Positions 1 to 5,596 of a stretch of 5,596 bases of DNA are shown here, piece by piece; positions within the stretch are counted from its first letter, which is position 1; each line of letters begins with the position of its first letter. Under the pieces are notes generated by a model. It was not told the DNA's origin. It made no database searches and saw nothing but the letters and a program-made list of their open reading frames with translations. The position numbers and the translations under genes are program-made. The stretch comes from Kiritimatiellia bacterium (GTDB lineage Bacteria; Verrucomicrobiota; Kiritimatiellia; RFP12; DVOR01). The stretch covers positions 1 through 5,596 of the forward strand of contig JAFTHG010000010.1 in NCBI GenBank assembly GCA_017457555.1, in the 5' to 3' direction.

Positions 1-360
1 TAATGCCGTCACGGTGAAGGGGATGCCTTGATAGGTGAAGTGGGCGGGGATAATCCACTCTTCAACGCCAAAGACAGGGCGTGTTACGATGGCGTGCCCA
101 TTGGTGTAATTGAGGCGAAAGCGCGTATCACCAATGGCAATTCCCAGAACGGTGTCGGGATCAATATTGTCTTTGGCGAAACAGAGTTCCTGACGACCGC
201 GACGTTCATTGCGGATGCGCACAGAAACTGCCACAGGTAAAAGGCCGCAACCATCTGCAATAAAGTAACCAATCAGGAGCGGGATGAATGACCAGAGCAG
301 TAACCGCAGCGCAAGGCGATCGCGTTTGGCACGGGCGATAGATTCCGGGGATTCTCTCAT
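1..360 (-). CDS. Membrane-anchored protein of unknown function (N-terminal 120 residues, runs off window)
   Basis: An open frame runs without a stop from an ATG at 360-358 to the window edge, giving 120 codons; the C-terminus lies outside. The ATG overlaps the pdxA stop as ATGA, a typical coupled start, and no clear Shine-Dalgarno is visible. The first 15 residues are charged (ARAKRDR at 9-15). A hydrophobic segment at about 16-35 (LALRLLLWSFIPLLIGYFIA) follows, so it should act as an uncleaved signal anchor with the N-terminus in the cytoplasm. The rest, about 85 residues so far, is soluble-looking with alternating beta-type stretches and would lie outside the membrane. I recognise no family. 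Its place after murC-murB and pdxA suggests an envelope role, but that is context only. The frame is convincing because it is open throughout, coupled to pdxA and has a sensible membrane topology. Confidence 0.72.
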   Translation of the reverse strand, partial: MRESPESIARAKRDRLALRLLLWSFIPLLIGYFIADGCGLLPVAVSVRIRNERRGRQELCFAKDNIDPDTVLGIAIGDTRFRLNYTNGHAIVTRPVFGVEEWIIPAHFTYQGIPFTVTAL

Positions 361-1313
361 GGCGTTAATTGACGTGCGTAATGAATGGCCTGAACCATAC
401 TCTTGGGCGATGCTTTGCCTTGCCAGGCGAGGTCGAAAGCTGTGCCATGGTCGGGGCTTGTCCGGATGATGGGAAGTCCCAATGTGACATTGACGCCACA
501 ATCAAAGGCGACGTGCTTAAAGGGGATGAGCCCCTGATCGTGGTACATCGCCACAAATGCATCATAGCGTGGCTTATGTGGCGCAGTGATGAGCGCCGTA
601 TCAGGAACGAGGGGGCCTTCAAAATCTGCCCATGTCTGGGCTTGATGAAGAGCAGGGATGATGACGGCGGCCTCTTCATTGCCAAAGGCTCCACATTCAC
701 CTGCGTGCGGATTCAAGGCTAAAACACCAATTTTTGGGCGTCGTTTCAGAAGACGTTGCGTGGCTTCTGCGGTATCTCTTAGGACGCGTAAGAGGCGTGC
801 CGGAGTGATTAATGCGGGGACTGCACTGAGCGCACAGTGAATTGTGACCAAAGAGATAATCAGATGTGGTGCAAAAAAAGCCATAGTGGCCTCTTCGCGT
901 CCGCAAAGACGGGCGAGCAATTCGGTATGTCCTGGCACATCAGTATGGCCGGCGAGATGGAGAGCAGCCTTACTGAATGGCGCTGTGACCAAGCCCCGTG
1001 CGTGACCTGCCAATACAGCCTGTCCGGCTTGGCAAACTGCGCGATAGGCCAAGTCGCCAGTAGCGGCCTGATTCTTGCCGGGGTGTATCGCATCAAGCGT
1101 GGTATTGAGCGGAAGGTCACACCAGATGATATTCTCGGGGATTGTGACTTTGGCTTGATGACAGGCTCGCTCAAAGAGCGGCTTGTGGGTATAAAGGGCG
1201 AAAGTTTCGTCCGGAAAGGCTGCAATGGCTTGCGCTGTGATTTCGGGACCAATCCCTGCACAATCACCACTGGTAATGGCCAAAGGAAGCTGTGACATAG
1301 ACGTGGGATTCAT
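357..1313 (-). CDS. pdxA: 4-hydroxythreonine-4-phosphate dehydrogenase (PdxA)
   Basis: PdxA oxidises 4-phosphohydroxy-L-threonine with NAD(P)+; the product decarboxylates to 3-amino-1-hydroxyacetone phosphate, which PdxJ uses to make pyridoxine phosphate (DXP-dependent vitamin B6 route, cytoplasm). With the ATG at 1313 the protein is 318 residues, close to the family's usual 320-330. Visible motifs are GDCAGIGPE at 16-24 (normally GDPAGIGPE), TAPFSKAAL at 110-118, GHTELLA at 128-134, NPHAGECGAFGNEE at 201-214, YHDQGLIPFK at 257-266 and RTSPDHGTAFD at 284-294. His159, His203 and His258 match the three divalent-metal ligands. Alternative starts are a TTG at 1322, directly after the murB stop, and an ATG at 1298, which gives the shortest and most family-like N-terminus. 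None has a strong ribosome site. It lies about 9 bases after murC-murB and overlaps the next gene by 4 bases. A PdxA2-type sugar-acid enzyme cannot be excluded by motifs alone. Confidence 0.94.
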   Translation of the reverse strand: MNPTSMSQLPLAITSGDCAGIGPEITAQAIAAFPDETFALYTHKPLFERACHQAKVTIPENIIWCDLPLNTTLDAIHPGKNQAATGDLAYRAVCQAGQAVLAGHARGLVTAPFSKAALHLAGHTDVPGHTELLARLCGREEATMAFFAPHLIISLVTIHCALSAVPALITPARLLRVLRDTAEATQRLLKRRPKIGVLALNPHAGECGAFGNEEAAVIIPALHQAQTWADFEGPLVPDTALITAPHKPRYDAFVAMYHDQGLIPFKHVAFDCGVNVTLGLPIIRTSPDHGTAFDLAWQGKASPKSMVQAIHYARQLTP

Positions 1314-1322
1314 TAGAAACAA

Positions 1323-3668
1323 TCAAAACCCGTGCACTTCCGGGATAAAGGCGGTTTGCGTGGCTGTTTGAAGAGCATGTTGCATCTTTTGCATCAGCGC
1401 CAGAATGTCTGAGCCGGTACAATTCGTGTCCGTAGCGATCACATTGGCATGAATGGGGGCAACAAAGGCACCCCCAATGCGCCACTGTTTGGCTCCAAGT
1501 TTGTCTAATTCTGCCCCGGCAAGGAGCGTCTCAGTATTTTGGAAGAGTGAGCCACAGGTGTGATAGCCACCGAACTGGGTTCGTTTGTCTGCGTATTCTT
1601 TTCGTATGGCGCGAATCGTTTCGGGTGCGACACCGGATGTTAAGCGGAAGGTGACGGAAAGAATCGTCATACCTGTGACACCACGAACCGAACGGTAACC
1701 AGTGGTAACCGCTTCTGCAGGGATGTCGCGTAATTGTCCGTCATTAAGGACTGCCCGTAAGGAGACGATGTGCTCCCAGATGTCGTGGTGATGGGCCCCT
1801 GCATTCATACGAGTCCACCCACCCACCGTGCCGGGAATGCCTTGCATAAACTCCAGCCCAGAGCGACCTTCTGCTTCAAGGCGATTAAGAAAGGCAGCAC
1901 CTGGCATACCAGCGCCCACGGTGACAGTTTCGCCATCGGTCGAGTAGTGTTCAAAGAGAGGCGCATTGAGGGAACAGAGGGCGCCAGGGTGTCCCAAATC
2001 AGAGAACCATGTATTAGAGCCGCTTCCTTTGATACGAACGGGTATTTGATGCGTTTTACAGTAGATCAGTAATGCTGAAAGCGCCGCAACACTTTGGGGT
2101 TCTGCATAGACATCTGCCATGCCGCCGGCACGGAAGAAAGTGTGTTTGGAAAGCGGTTCATTTGCACGCAAGAGCACTTCACTTGGCTCAAAGAGTGCTG
2201 CGAGCAGTTTGTAGTAGGGATTGATGGTCGCTGGCGTCAGGGGCGATTCGCTAATAACATGTCCAATGTGCTCAACATCTCCTGCACCGACAATCATCAG
2301 CAGATCACCTTCTTGCGATGTACGGCGTAAATAGTGGATAACCTCATCGGCGGTACGAGCCAAGGCAATTTTTTGTTGCGGATGAGCCTGGCGCATCGCA
2401 GCGTAGAGTTCATGACTGTCACATCCCTTATCGCGCTGTTCGCTGGCAGCATATACGGGCAGTAAAATGACTTCCTGATCACCACTTAACGCATCAACAA
2501 AATCATCTAAGAACTTCAATGTTCGTGAATAGCGGTGTGGCTGGAAGACAATGCGTAGCCGTTTAGGTGCTTGCAACCGTGCCATTGACAGCATCGCTTG
2601 AATTTCTGCGGGATGATGCGCATAATCGATAATAGCACGCACCTGAGCAGTTTGCGGTGTCATCCATTGGAAACGCCGTTTGGGGAGTTCGGAACATGCT
2701 TGCGGTAACGCCTTCAGAAGTTCCTGTGGTGAAAAGCCGAGGGCGAGAGCCGCTGCCATTGCAGCCAACGCATTGAGAACGTTGTGATCGCCGGGAATGG
2801 GTAAGGAGATCTCTTCTAATGGTTCGTTATGGAACCACAATGTAAGCGTTGTGCTATCTGGATAACGTTTCAGGTCGGTGGCACGGAGCATCGCACTTTC
2901 GTTGAAACCATAGGTGAGGATAGGGCCTTTGCGGAAGCAGGTGGTGACTCGCATTGCGCGCGGCGCATCGGCACAAACAACGACACATTCGCGCGTTTGT
3001 TCAACGACTGTTGCAAAACATTGTTCAATGTCTTCGGCATCCCGGAAGTGATCCAGATGGTCAATATCAATGTTTGTAATGACCGTTACCGCAGGATGAT
3101 CATACGCCAATGTGCCATCGCTTTCATCGGCTTCTGCGATTGCGATGCGATTGGATTGGAGTGTTTCAATGGTTTCACTGTGAATGGGGCCTGCGTTGGT
3201 ATGTAAGCGAGGGGTATAACCGCCTAAACACCAGAGTGGATTTTGACCAATGCATTGCAATAGCCGTGTGGTAAAGCAACTGGTTGTTGTTTTACCATGG
3301 GTGCCACAGACTGCAACTGAACGTAGTACACTCACCCATCCGGCAAGACATTCACCGCGAGACAATACAGGGATACCTGCTTTGCGGGCTGCAACCAGTT
3401 CCGGCTCATCTTCTTTTACGGCAGCACTGTAAACGAGTGCGTCACAGGCAGTGAGATGGTTAGGGTGATGATCTTGCGAAACATGGATATTATGGCGTTC
3501 AAAGAACTTTGCCAGAGAGGGGGGGATGTGGCAATCACAACCGGAGACTTTCCACCCGCGAAGGTGAAGCATCCAGGCAATTGCTGCAGCGCCGACGCCA
3601 CAAATACCCATAATGTGGACACGTTCGGGAGGGAGTAAAAAGAGATTGATGGGTCGTTGCGTCAGCAT
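1323..3668 (-). CDS. murC-murB: Bifunctional UDP-MurNAc--L-alanine ligase / UDP-MurNAc dehydrogenase (MurC-MurB fusion)
   Basis: One 781-residue frame carries two consecutive cytoplasmic peptidoglycan enzymes. The MurC half (about 1-470) adds L-Ala to UDP-MurNAc using ATP. It shows the nucleotide-sugar loop GICGVGAAAIA at 21-31, P-loop GTHGKTTTS at 122-130, EADESDGTL at 179-187, TNIDIDHLDHF at 198-208, GDHNVLNA at 293-300, DYAHHPAEI at 348-356, FQPHRYSRT at 375-383 and GAGDV at 461-465. After a short linker (about 470-490), the MurB half (about 490-781) is the FAD/NADPH reductase that makes UDP-MurNAc. It shows KGSGSN at 547-552, GLEFMQGIPGTVGG at 604-617 and MNAGA at 621-625. Candidate catalytic residues are Arg659 (GYRS), Ser707 (CGSLFQN) and Glu777 (PEVHGF). 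Both halves look complete. The order is MurC first although MurB acts first in the pathway. A GAGGAG ribosome site lies 8 bases before the ATG, which overlaps the end of the upstream small gene by 7 bases. Nineteen cysteines are present. Confidence 0.96.
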   Translation of the reverse strand: MLTQRPINLFLLPPERVHIMGICGVGAAAIAWMLHLRGWKVSGCDCHIPPSLAKFFERHNIHVSQDHHPNHLTACDALVYSAAVKEDEPELVAARKAGIPVLSRGECLAGWVSVLRSVAVCGTHGKTTTSCFTTRLLQCIGQNPLWCLGGYTPRLHTNAGPIHSETIETLQSNRIAIAEADESDGTLAYDHPAVTVITNIDIDHLDHFRDAEDIEQCFATVVEQTRECVVVCADAPRAMRVTTCFRKGPILTYGFNESAMLRATDLKRYPDSTTLTLWFHNEPLEEISLPIPGDHNVLNALAAMAAALALGFSPQELLKALPQACSELPKRRFQWMTPQTAQVRAIIDYAHHPAEIQAMLSMARLQAPKRLRIVFQPHRYSRTLKFLDDFVDALSGDQEVILLPVYAASEQRDKGCDSHELYAAMRQAHPQQKIALARTADEVIHYLRRTSQEGDLLMIVGAGDVEHIGHVISESPLTPATINPYYKLLAALFEPSEVLLRANEPLSKHTFFRAGGMADVYAEPQSVAALSALLIYCKTHQIPVRIKGSGSNTWFSDLGHPGALCSLNAPLFEHYSTDGETVTVGAGMPGAAFLNRLEAEGRSGLEFMQGIPGTVGGWTRMNAGAHHHDIWEHIVSLRAVLNDGQLRDIPAEAVTTGYRSVRGVTGMTILSVTFRLTSGVAPETIRAIRKEYADKRTQFGGYHTCGSLFQNTETLLAGAELDKLGAKQWRIGGAFVAPIHANVIATDTNCTGSDILALMQKMQHALQTATQTAFIPEVHGF

Positions 3669-3985
3669 TGGGCGGACTCCTCAAGCAATTCAATCAGAAA
3701 AGGGCCGTGGCCACTTGCACAAACGGCTGTGGCACGTTCAAGTAAAGCGGGGTAATCAGTTGGACGGATGCGCGCACCGCGAATTCGGAAGGCAGGGGCT
3801 AAATCCACCAAACAAGGGTTTGCGAAGGCCATTGGAAGAGGCTTTTTGCCAGCATAACCAGTGTTGTGAATTACGAAGATCGTGGCTTGATGTGCTAAAG
3901 CCGCCAGATTTAACTGTAGAAAGAAACCTTCTTTGAGAAGGTCTTCCGGGGCAAGATGCAGGATCGTAACAGCGGTGTTATTCAA
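3662..3985 (-). CDS. Small protein resembling the C-terminal part of a TPP-dependent dehydrogenase E1-alpha subunit; cofactor residues lost
   Basis: The frame is about 107 residues if it starts at the TTG at 3985-3983, which overlaps the yicC stop; its TGA overlaps the murC start by 7 bases. Residues 19-45 (EGFFLQLNLAAL then TIFVIHNTGYA) and 92-103 (GHGPFLIELLEE) follow the pattern of pyruvate/branched-chain dehydrogenase E1-alpha subunits (NEGxxxEALNLAAL, FVxENNxYA, GPxLIE), in the same order and at similar spacing. A complete E1-alpha has about 320-360 residues, so the first half or more is missing. The Gly-Asp-Gly that holds Mg-TPP is replaced by Pro-Glu-Asp (13-15), and the second Asn of the NN pair is Thr42. 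It therefore should not bind TPP in the usual way. It may be a decayed remnant, or a small repurposed protein kept for another role. In-frame ATGs exist upstream (4168, 4138), but that part overlaps yicC and shows no family pattern. The start is uncertain. Confidence 0.6.
   Translation of the reverse strand: MNNTAVTILHLAPEDLLKEGFFLQLNLAALAHQATIFVIHNTGYAGKKPLPMAFANPCLVDLAPAFRIRGARIRPTDYPALLERATAVCASGHGPFLIELLEESAQC
3677..3682 (-). promoter_or_regulatory. Strong ribosome binding site of murC-murB
   Basis: The minus strand reads GAGGAG eight bases before the murC ATG. It lies inside the last codons of the upstream E1-alpha-like frame (the Glu-Glu-Ser codons). This fixes the murC start at 3668 and means that ribosomes finishing the small frame pass straight over the murC initiation site, as expected for translational coupling. 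Confidence 0.8.
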
Positions 3986-4847
3986 GGTTTTGTACCTGTT
4001 CCCGGACGGTTTCAAGCAAGGTCTTGAAGGCGATAACCACGGATGAAATCGTGTGCCCGGCACATTTCGAGCCTGTAGTGTTGATTTCACGGAAGAATTC
4101 CTGACAAAGGAAATCAAGGGCTCGGCCACAGGGTTCATCTTTGCACAGGAGAGTCTCTGCGTGGGCAAAGTGCGCTTTCAGGCGTGTTAACTCTTCTGCA
4201 ATATCACATCGATCGGCAAAGAGTGCCACTTCACGTTCCAAGTGCCCCTCATCAAGTGTGATTCCTTCGGGTAAAAGCTCTTGGATACGCTTACTTAACT
4301 GTTCACGATAGCGGGCGGGAAGCGAGGGAGCGATCGTGGCGATATCCTGATAGAGCGCATGAAGTTGTGTTAAGCGGTCGCGAATATCTGCCGCAATGCG
4401 TTCTCCTTCGTGTAACCGCATCGCTTCCAACTGCCCAAGCGCCATCATCGTTGCAGTTTGAAGGACTTCCCAGACGGCTTCTGTTGGTTCAGGGAAGGCA
4501 ATATCATTCGTTTCTGTTGCCGCTAATGCGATGAGATCTGAAAGTGTCGGTTGAGGAGTAACGTTCAATTGTTGGGCAAGTGAACAGACTTGCTGATAGC
4601 GTTCTTTTAAGAGCGTTGTTGAATCGGTGTCACCGTTGGGCTTAATGGTCACGGAACATTTGACAGCGCCACGGGCAATTGCTGTTTTGAGTAATCCAAG
4701 AAGTTTGACCTCAAAACACATCCATTCACGCGGCAACCAAATAGATGCGTCAAATTGTTTGCGATTAACCGTTGCAATCTCAACGGTAAGGATATATGCA
4801 TCACACGTGGAAACGCCACGTCCAAAGCCTGTCATTGATTTTACCAT
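3978..4847 (-). CDS. yicC: YicC family endoribonuclease
   Basis: This is a 289-residue protein, against 287 in E. coli YicC. The family is cytoplasmic, and E. coli YicC has been described as an endoribonuclease acting on RNAs such as the small RNA RyhB. The N-terminal YicC-like domain (about 1-155) opens with the signature SMTGFGRG at 4-11, followed by EIATVNRKQFDASIWLP at 23-39, matching the family's E-x-x-(S/T)-V-N-x-(R/K) stretch. The C-terminal DUF1732 domain (about 205-289) shows CDIAEELTRLKAH at 214-226, ALDFLCQEFFREINT at 243-257, GSK at 259-261 and the typical ending REQVQNLE. All of these support an intact gene. The ATG at 4847 has a G-run (4852-4856) as a weak ribosome site. In many genomes yicC precedes gmk; here it is followed instead by the E1-alpha-like frame and murC-murB. 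It is the first gene after the only sizeable gap, so it probably leads the operon. Nine cysteines (3%) is high for this family. Confidence 0.95.
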   Translation of the reverse strand: MVKSMTGFGRGVSTCDAYILTVEIATVNRKQFDASIWLPREWMCFEVKLLGLLKTAIARGAVKCSVTIKPNGDTDSTTLLKERYQQVCSLAQQLNVTPQPTLSDLIALAATETNDIAFPEPTEAVWEVLQTATMMALGQLEAMRLHEGERIAADIRDRLTQLHALYQDIATIAPSLPARYREQLSKRIQELLPEGITLDEGHLEREVALFADRCDIAEELTRLKAHFAHAETLLCKDEPCGRALDFLCQEFFREINTTGSKCAGHTISSVVIAFKTLLETVREQVQNLE

Positions 4848-4871
4848 AGCGCCCCCATTCTACCAAACCTC

Positions 4872-4901
4872 ACAGTAATGCGGTGAGTGAAATCACTTCA
4901 A
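4872..4901 (-). promoter_or_regulatory. Possible weak promoter of the yicC operon
   Basis: On the minus strand TTGAAG (4901-4896) is followed after 18 bases by TACTGT (4877-4872). This gives four of six matches to a sigma-70 -35 box and three of six to a -10 box, including its most conserved positions. Transcription would start about 20 bases before the yicC ATG. A second -10-like hexamer, TAGAAT (4862-4857), has no -35 partner and would give an almost leaderless mRNA. The match is poor and consensus use in this organism is unknown, so the call rests mainly on position. Confidence 0.25.
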
Positions 4902-4944
4902 AATCTGTTTTCTAACAGTAAAATGTGAAATAAAACCTGTTTTC
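4900..4944. repeat. Pair of 13-bp direct repeats upstream of yicC (possible operator)
   Basis: The plus strand reads AAAATCTGTTTTC at 4900-4912 and AAAACCTGTTTTC at 4932-4944, identical at 12 of 13 positions and 32 bp apart, close to three helical turns. Each copy is nearly palindromic (AAAAC-CT-GTTTT in the second). The first copy also forms part of a CTGTT-TTCT-AACAG inverted repeat (4905-4918). They sit just upstream of the possible yicC promoter, where a regulator could bind twice on the same face of the helix. The sequence is simple and AT-rich, so chance is a serious alternative. Confidence 0.35.
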
Positions 4945-4965
4945 GCAGAGGAGAAGAGGAGATTA

Positions 4966-5596
4966 TTACTTCATTGATGGGAGAACGATACCACGCAAGA
5001 TGACACGTTGACAAAGCAAAAAGACAAGGGCAGTTGGGATGGAAACCATCACAAAGCCTGCCATAACAACCCATGGCGTGCCACCAAATTGACGGCTCAT
5101 CTGATAAAGCCAGACTGACAATGTCCAGTGACTTTGCCGTTGACAGACGAGTAGTGCCCACTCCCATGAATTGTAGGCTGCAACAAAGGCATTGAGTGCA
5201 TTAACGGCAAGGATTGGTGTTGTCATCGGTAAGGTTATATGACGAAAGATTTGCCATTCACTGGCACCATCAATGGTGGCAGCCTCATAGAGTTCGCGCG
5301 GCAAGGCATCAAAGAATCCCTTTAGAATAAAGATGGATAATCCATTGGCAACGGTCGGCAGAACAAGTGCGGCGAATGTATTGAGCAGACCTAATTCACG
5401 AATGAGGAGGAACCCGGGGATGGCCGTCACGGCAGCGGGAAAGGCCATTGTTGCCAAGAGGAAGAGTAAGATACCTTCGGTGTATCGTAAGTGGAAACGT
5501 GAGAGTGCATAGGCTGCAAGCGGATTCACTGTGAGTGTCGCTAAAATCGTAAGGCAAACTAATACAAGCTTATTCCACCATGCCTGACCACGCAAA
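4966..5596 (-). CDS. Carbohydrate ABC transporter permease, MalG type (C-terminal 209 residues, start outside window)
   Basis: This is one of the two inner-membrane subunits of a CUT1-type sugar importer, which forms the translocation channel with a MalF-type partner and docks onto the ATPase. The fragment has about five hydrophobic segments (roughly 9-31, 41-62, 73-93, 124-145 and 173-196 of the visible part); the missing 60-90 N-terminal residues should supply TM1. The EAA coupling loop is clear: EAATIDGASEWQIFRHITLP at 104-123, with the conserved Glu-Ala-Ala, Gly110 and Leu-Pro. The C-terminus ends ILRGIVLPSMK rather than the E. coli-like GAVKG ending; this looks like a normal variant. The gene ends in tandem TAA TAA stops. 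The first in-frame codon at the edge is TTG, but the protein clearly continues upstream, so it is not the start. The substrate cannot be read from this subunit, and partner genes would lie beyond the right edge. Confidence 0.92.
   Translation of the reverse strand, partial: LRGQAWWNKLVLVCLTILATLTVNPLAAYALSRFHLRYTEGILLFLLATMAFPAAVTAIPGFLLIRELGLLNTFAALVLPTVANGLSIFILKGFFDALPRELYEAATIDGASEWQIFRHITLPMTTPILAVNALNAFVAAYNSWEWALLVCQRQSHWTLSVWLYQMSRQFGGTPWVVMAGFVMVSIPTALVFLLCQRVILRGIVLPSMK

Larger units (their letters stand above)
4848..4965. other. Intergenic region between the permease gene and yicC
   Basis: This 118-base gap is the only one longer than about 10 bases in the window. Next to the permease stop it has a pyrimidine-rich tract on the minus strand (4948-4962), then the two 13-bp repeats, then the weak promoter-like pair. 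A CTCAC/GTGAG inverted repeat with a 9-base loop lies at 4868-4886. I see no GC-rich hairpin followed by a T-run, so no intrinsic terminator for the permease gene is supported and read-through into yicC is possible. Confidence 0.6.

Noticed and set aside
860..1270. 136-codon minus-strand frame in another phase of pdxA
   Set aside because: It is a shadow of the real frame; the pdxA phase carries all the family motifs.
837..1295. 152-codon plus-strand frame inside pdxA
   Set aside because: It lies wholly antisense to a convincing pdxA, and its translation shows no domain pattern.
3613..3936. 107-codon plus-strand frame opposite the E1-alpha-like frame and the murC start
   Set aside because: It is antisense to better supported frames, has no recognisable motif and no clear ribosome site.
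3986..4168. Longer start (ATG at 4168 or 4138) for the E1-alpha-like frame
   Set aside because: The added residues overlap the conserved yicC C-terminus in another phase and look unstructured, without E1-alpha pattern. The start near the yicC stop fits coupling better.
4905..4918. LexA-like box (CTG...CAG inverted repeat)
   Set aside because: The half-sites are 8 bases apart instead of the 10 in the E. coli box, and the pair is part of the 13-bp repeat region.
4931..4945. Intrinsic terminator after the permease gene
   Set aside because: The AAAAC/GTTTT hairpin is only 4-5 A-T-rich pairs with almost no loop and lacks a GC stem plus T-run.

Overview
This window looks like a stretch of a bacterial chromosome. 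Every supported gene is on the minus strand, and the genes are packed tightly. No mobile element, CRISPR array, tRNA or rRNA was recognised. Three things hint at the host, but only weakly: a MurC-MurB fusion protein, a PdxA (the DXP-dependent vitamin B6 route), and unusually cysteine-rich proteins (about 2.4% Cys over the six reading frames, counted by hand). Together they would suit an anaerobic, Gram-negative-type bacterium, possibly of the PVC/Verrucomicrobiota (Opitutae-like) group. That placement is inference; no marker gene is present to settle it.

Layout in the direction of transcription, from high to low coordinates. (1) 5596-4966: the C-terminal three quarters of a MalG-type sugar ABC transporter permease, ending in a double stop. 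(2) 4965-4848: a 118-base intergenic gap, AT-rich in its middle, holding two near-identical 13-bp direct repeats 32 bp apart and a weak promoter-like pair. This is the only real gap and the likely start of the next transcription unit. (3) 4847-3978: yicC, a stress-associated endoribonuclease family member. (4) About 3985-3662: a small reading frame of about 107 codons that resembles the C-terminal part of a pyruvate-dehydrogenase-type E1-alpha subunit. It has lost the TPP/Mg-binding residues, and it overlaps both yicC and the next gene. (5) 3668-1323: a fused murC-murB gene, for two consecutive steps of cytoplasmic peptidoglycan precursor synthesis. (6) 1313-357: pdxA, 4-hydroxythreonine-4-phosphate dehydrogenase. 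(7) 360-1: the start of a membrane-anchored protein of unknown function that begins inside the pdxA stop (ATGA overlap) and runs off the window.

Genes 3 to 7 are separated by overlaps of 4 to 8 bases or a gap of only about 9 bases, so they are probably one operon with translational coupling. It joins RNA turnover (YicC), cell-wall precursor synthesis (MurC-MurB), PLP synthesis (PdxA) and an unknown envelope protein. PLP is the cofactor of alanine racemase, so a link between pdxA and peptidoglycan supply is conceivable but unproven. The most unusual item is the orphan, apparently cofactor-less E1-alpha-like small protein wedged between yicC and murC.
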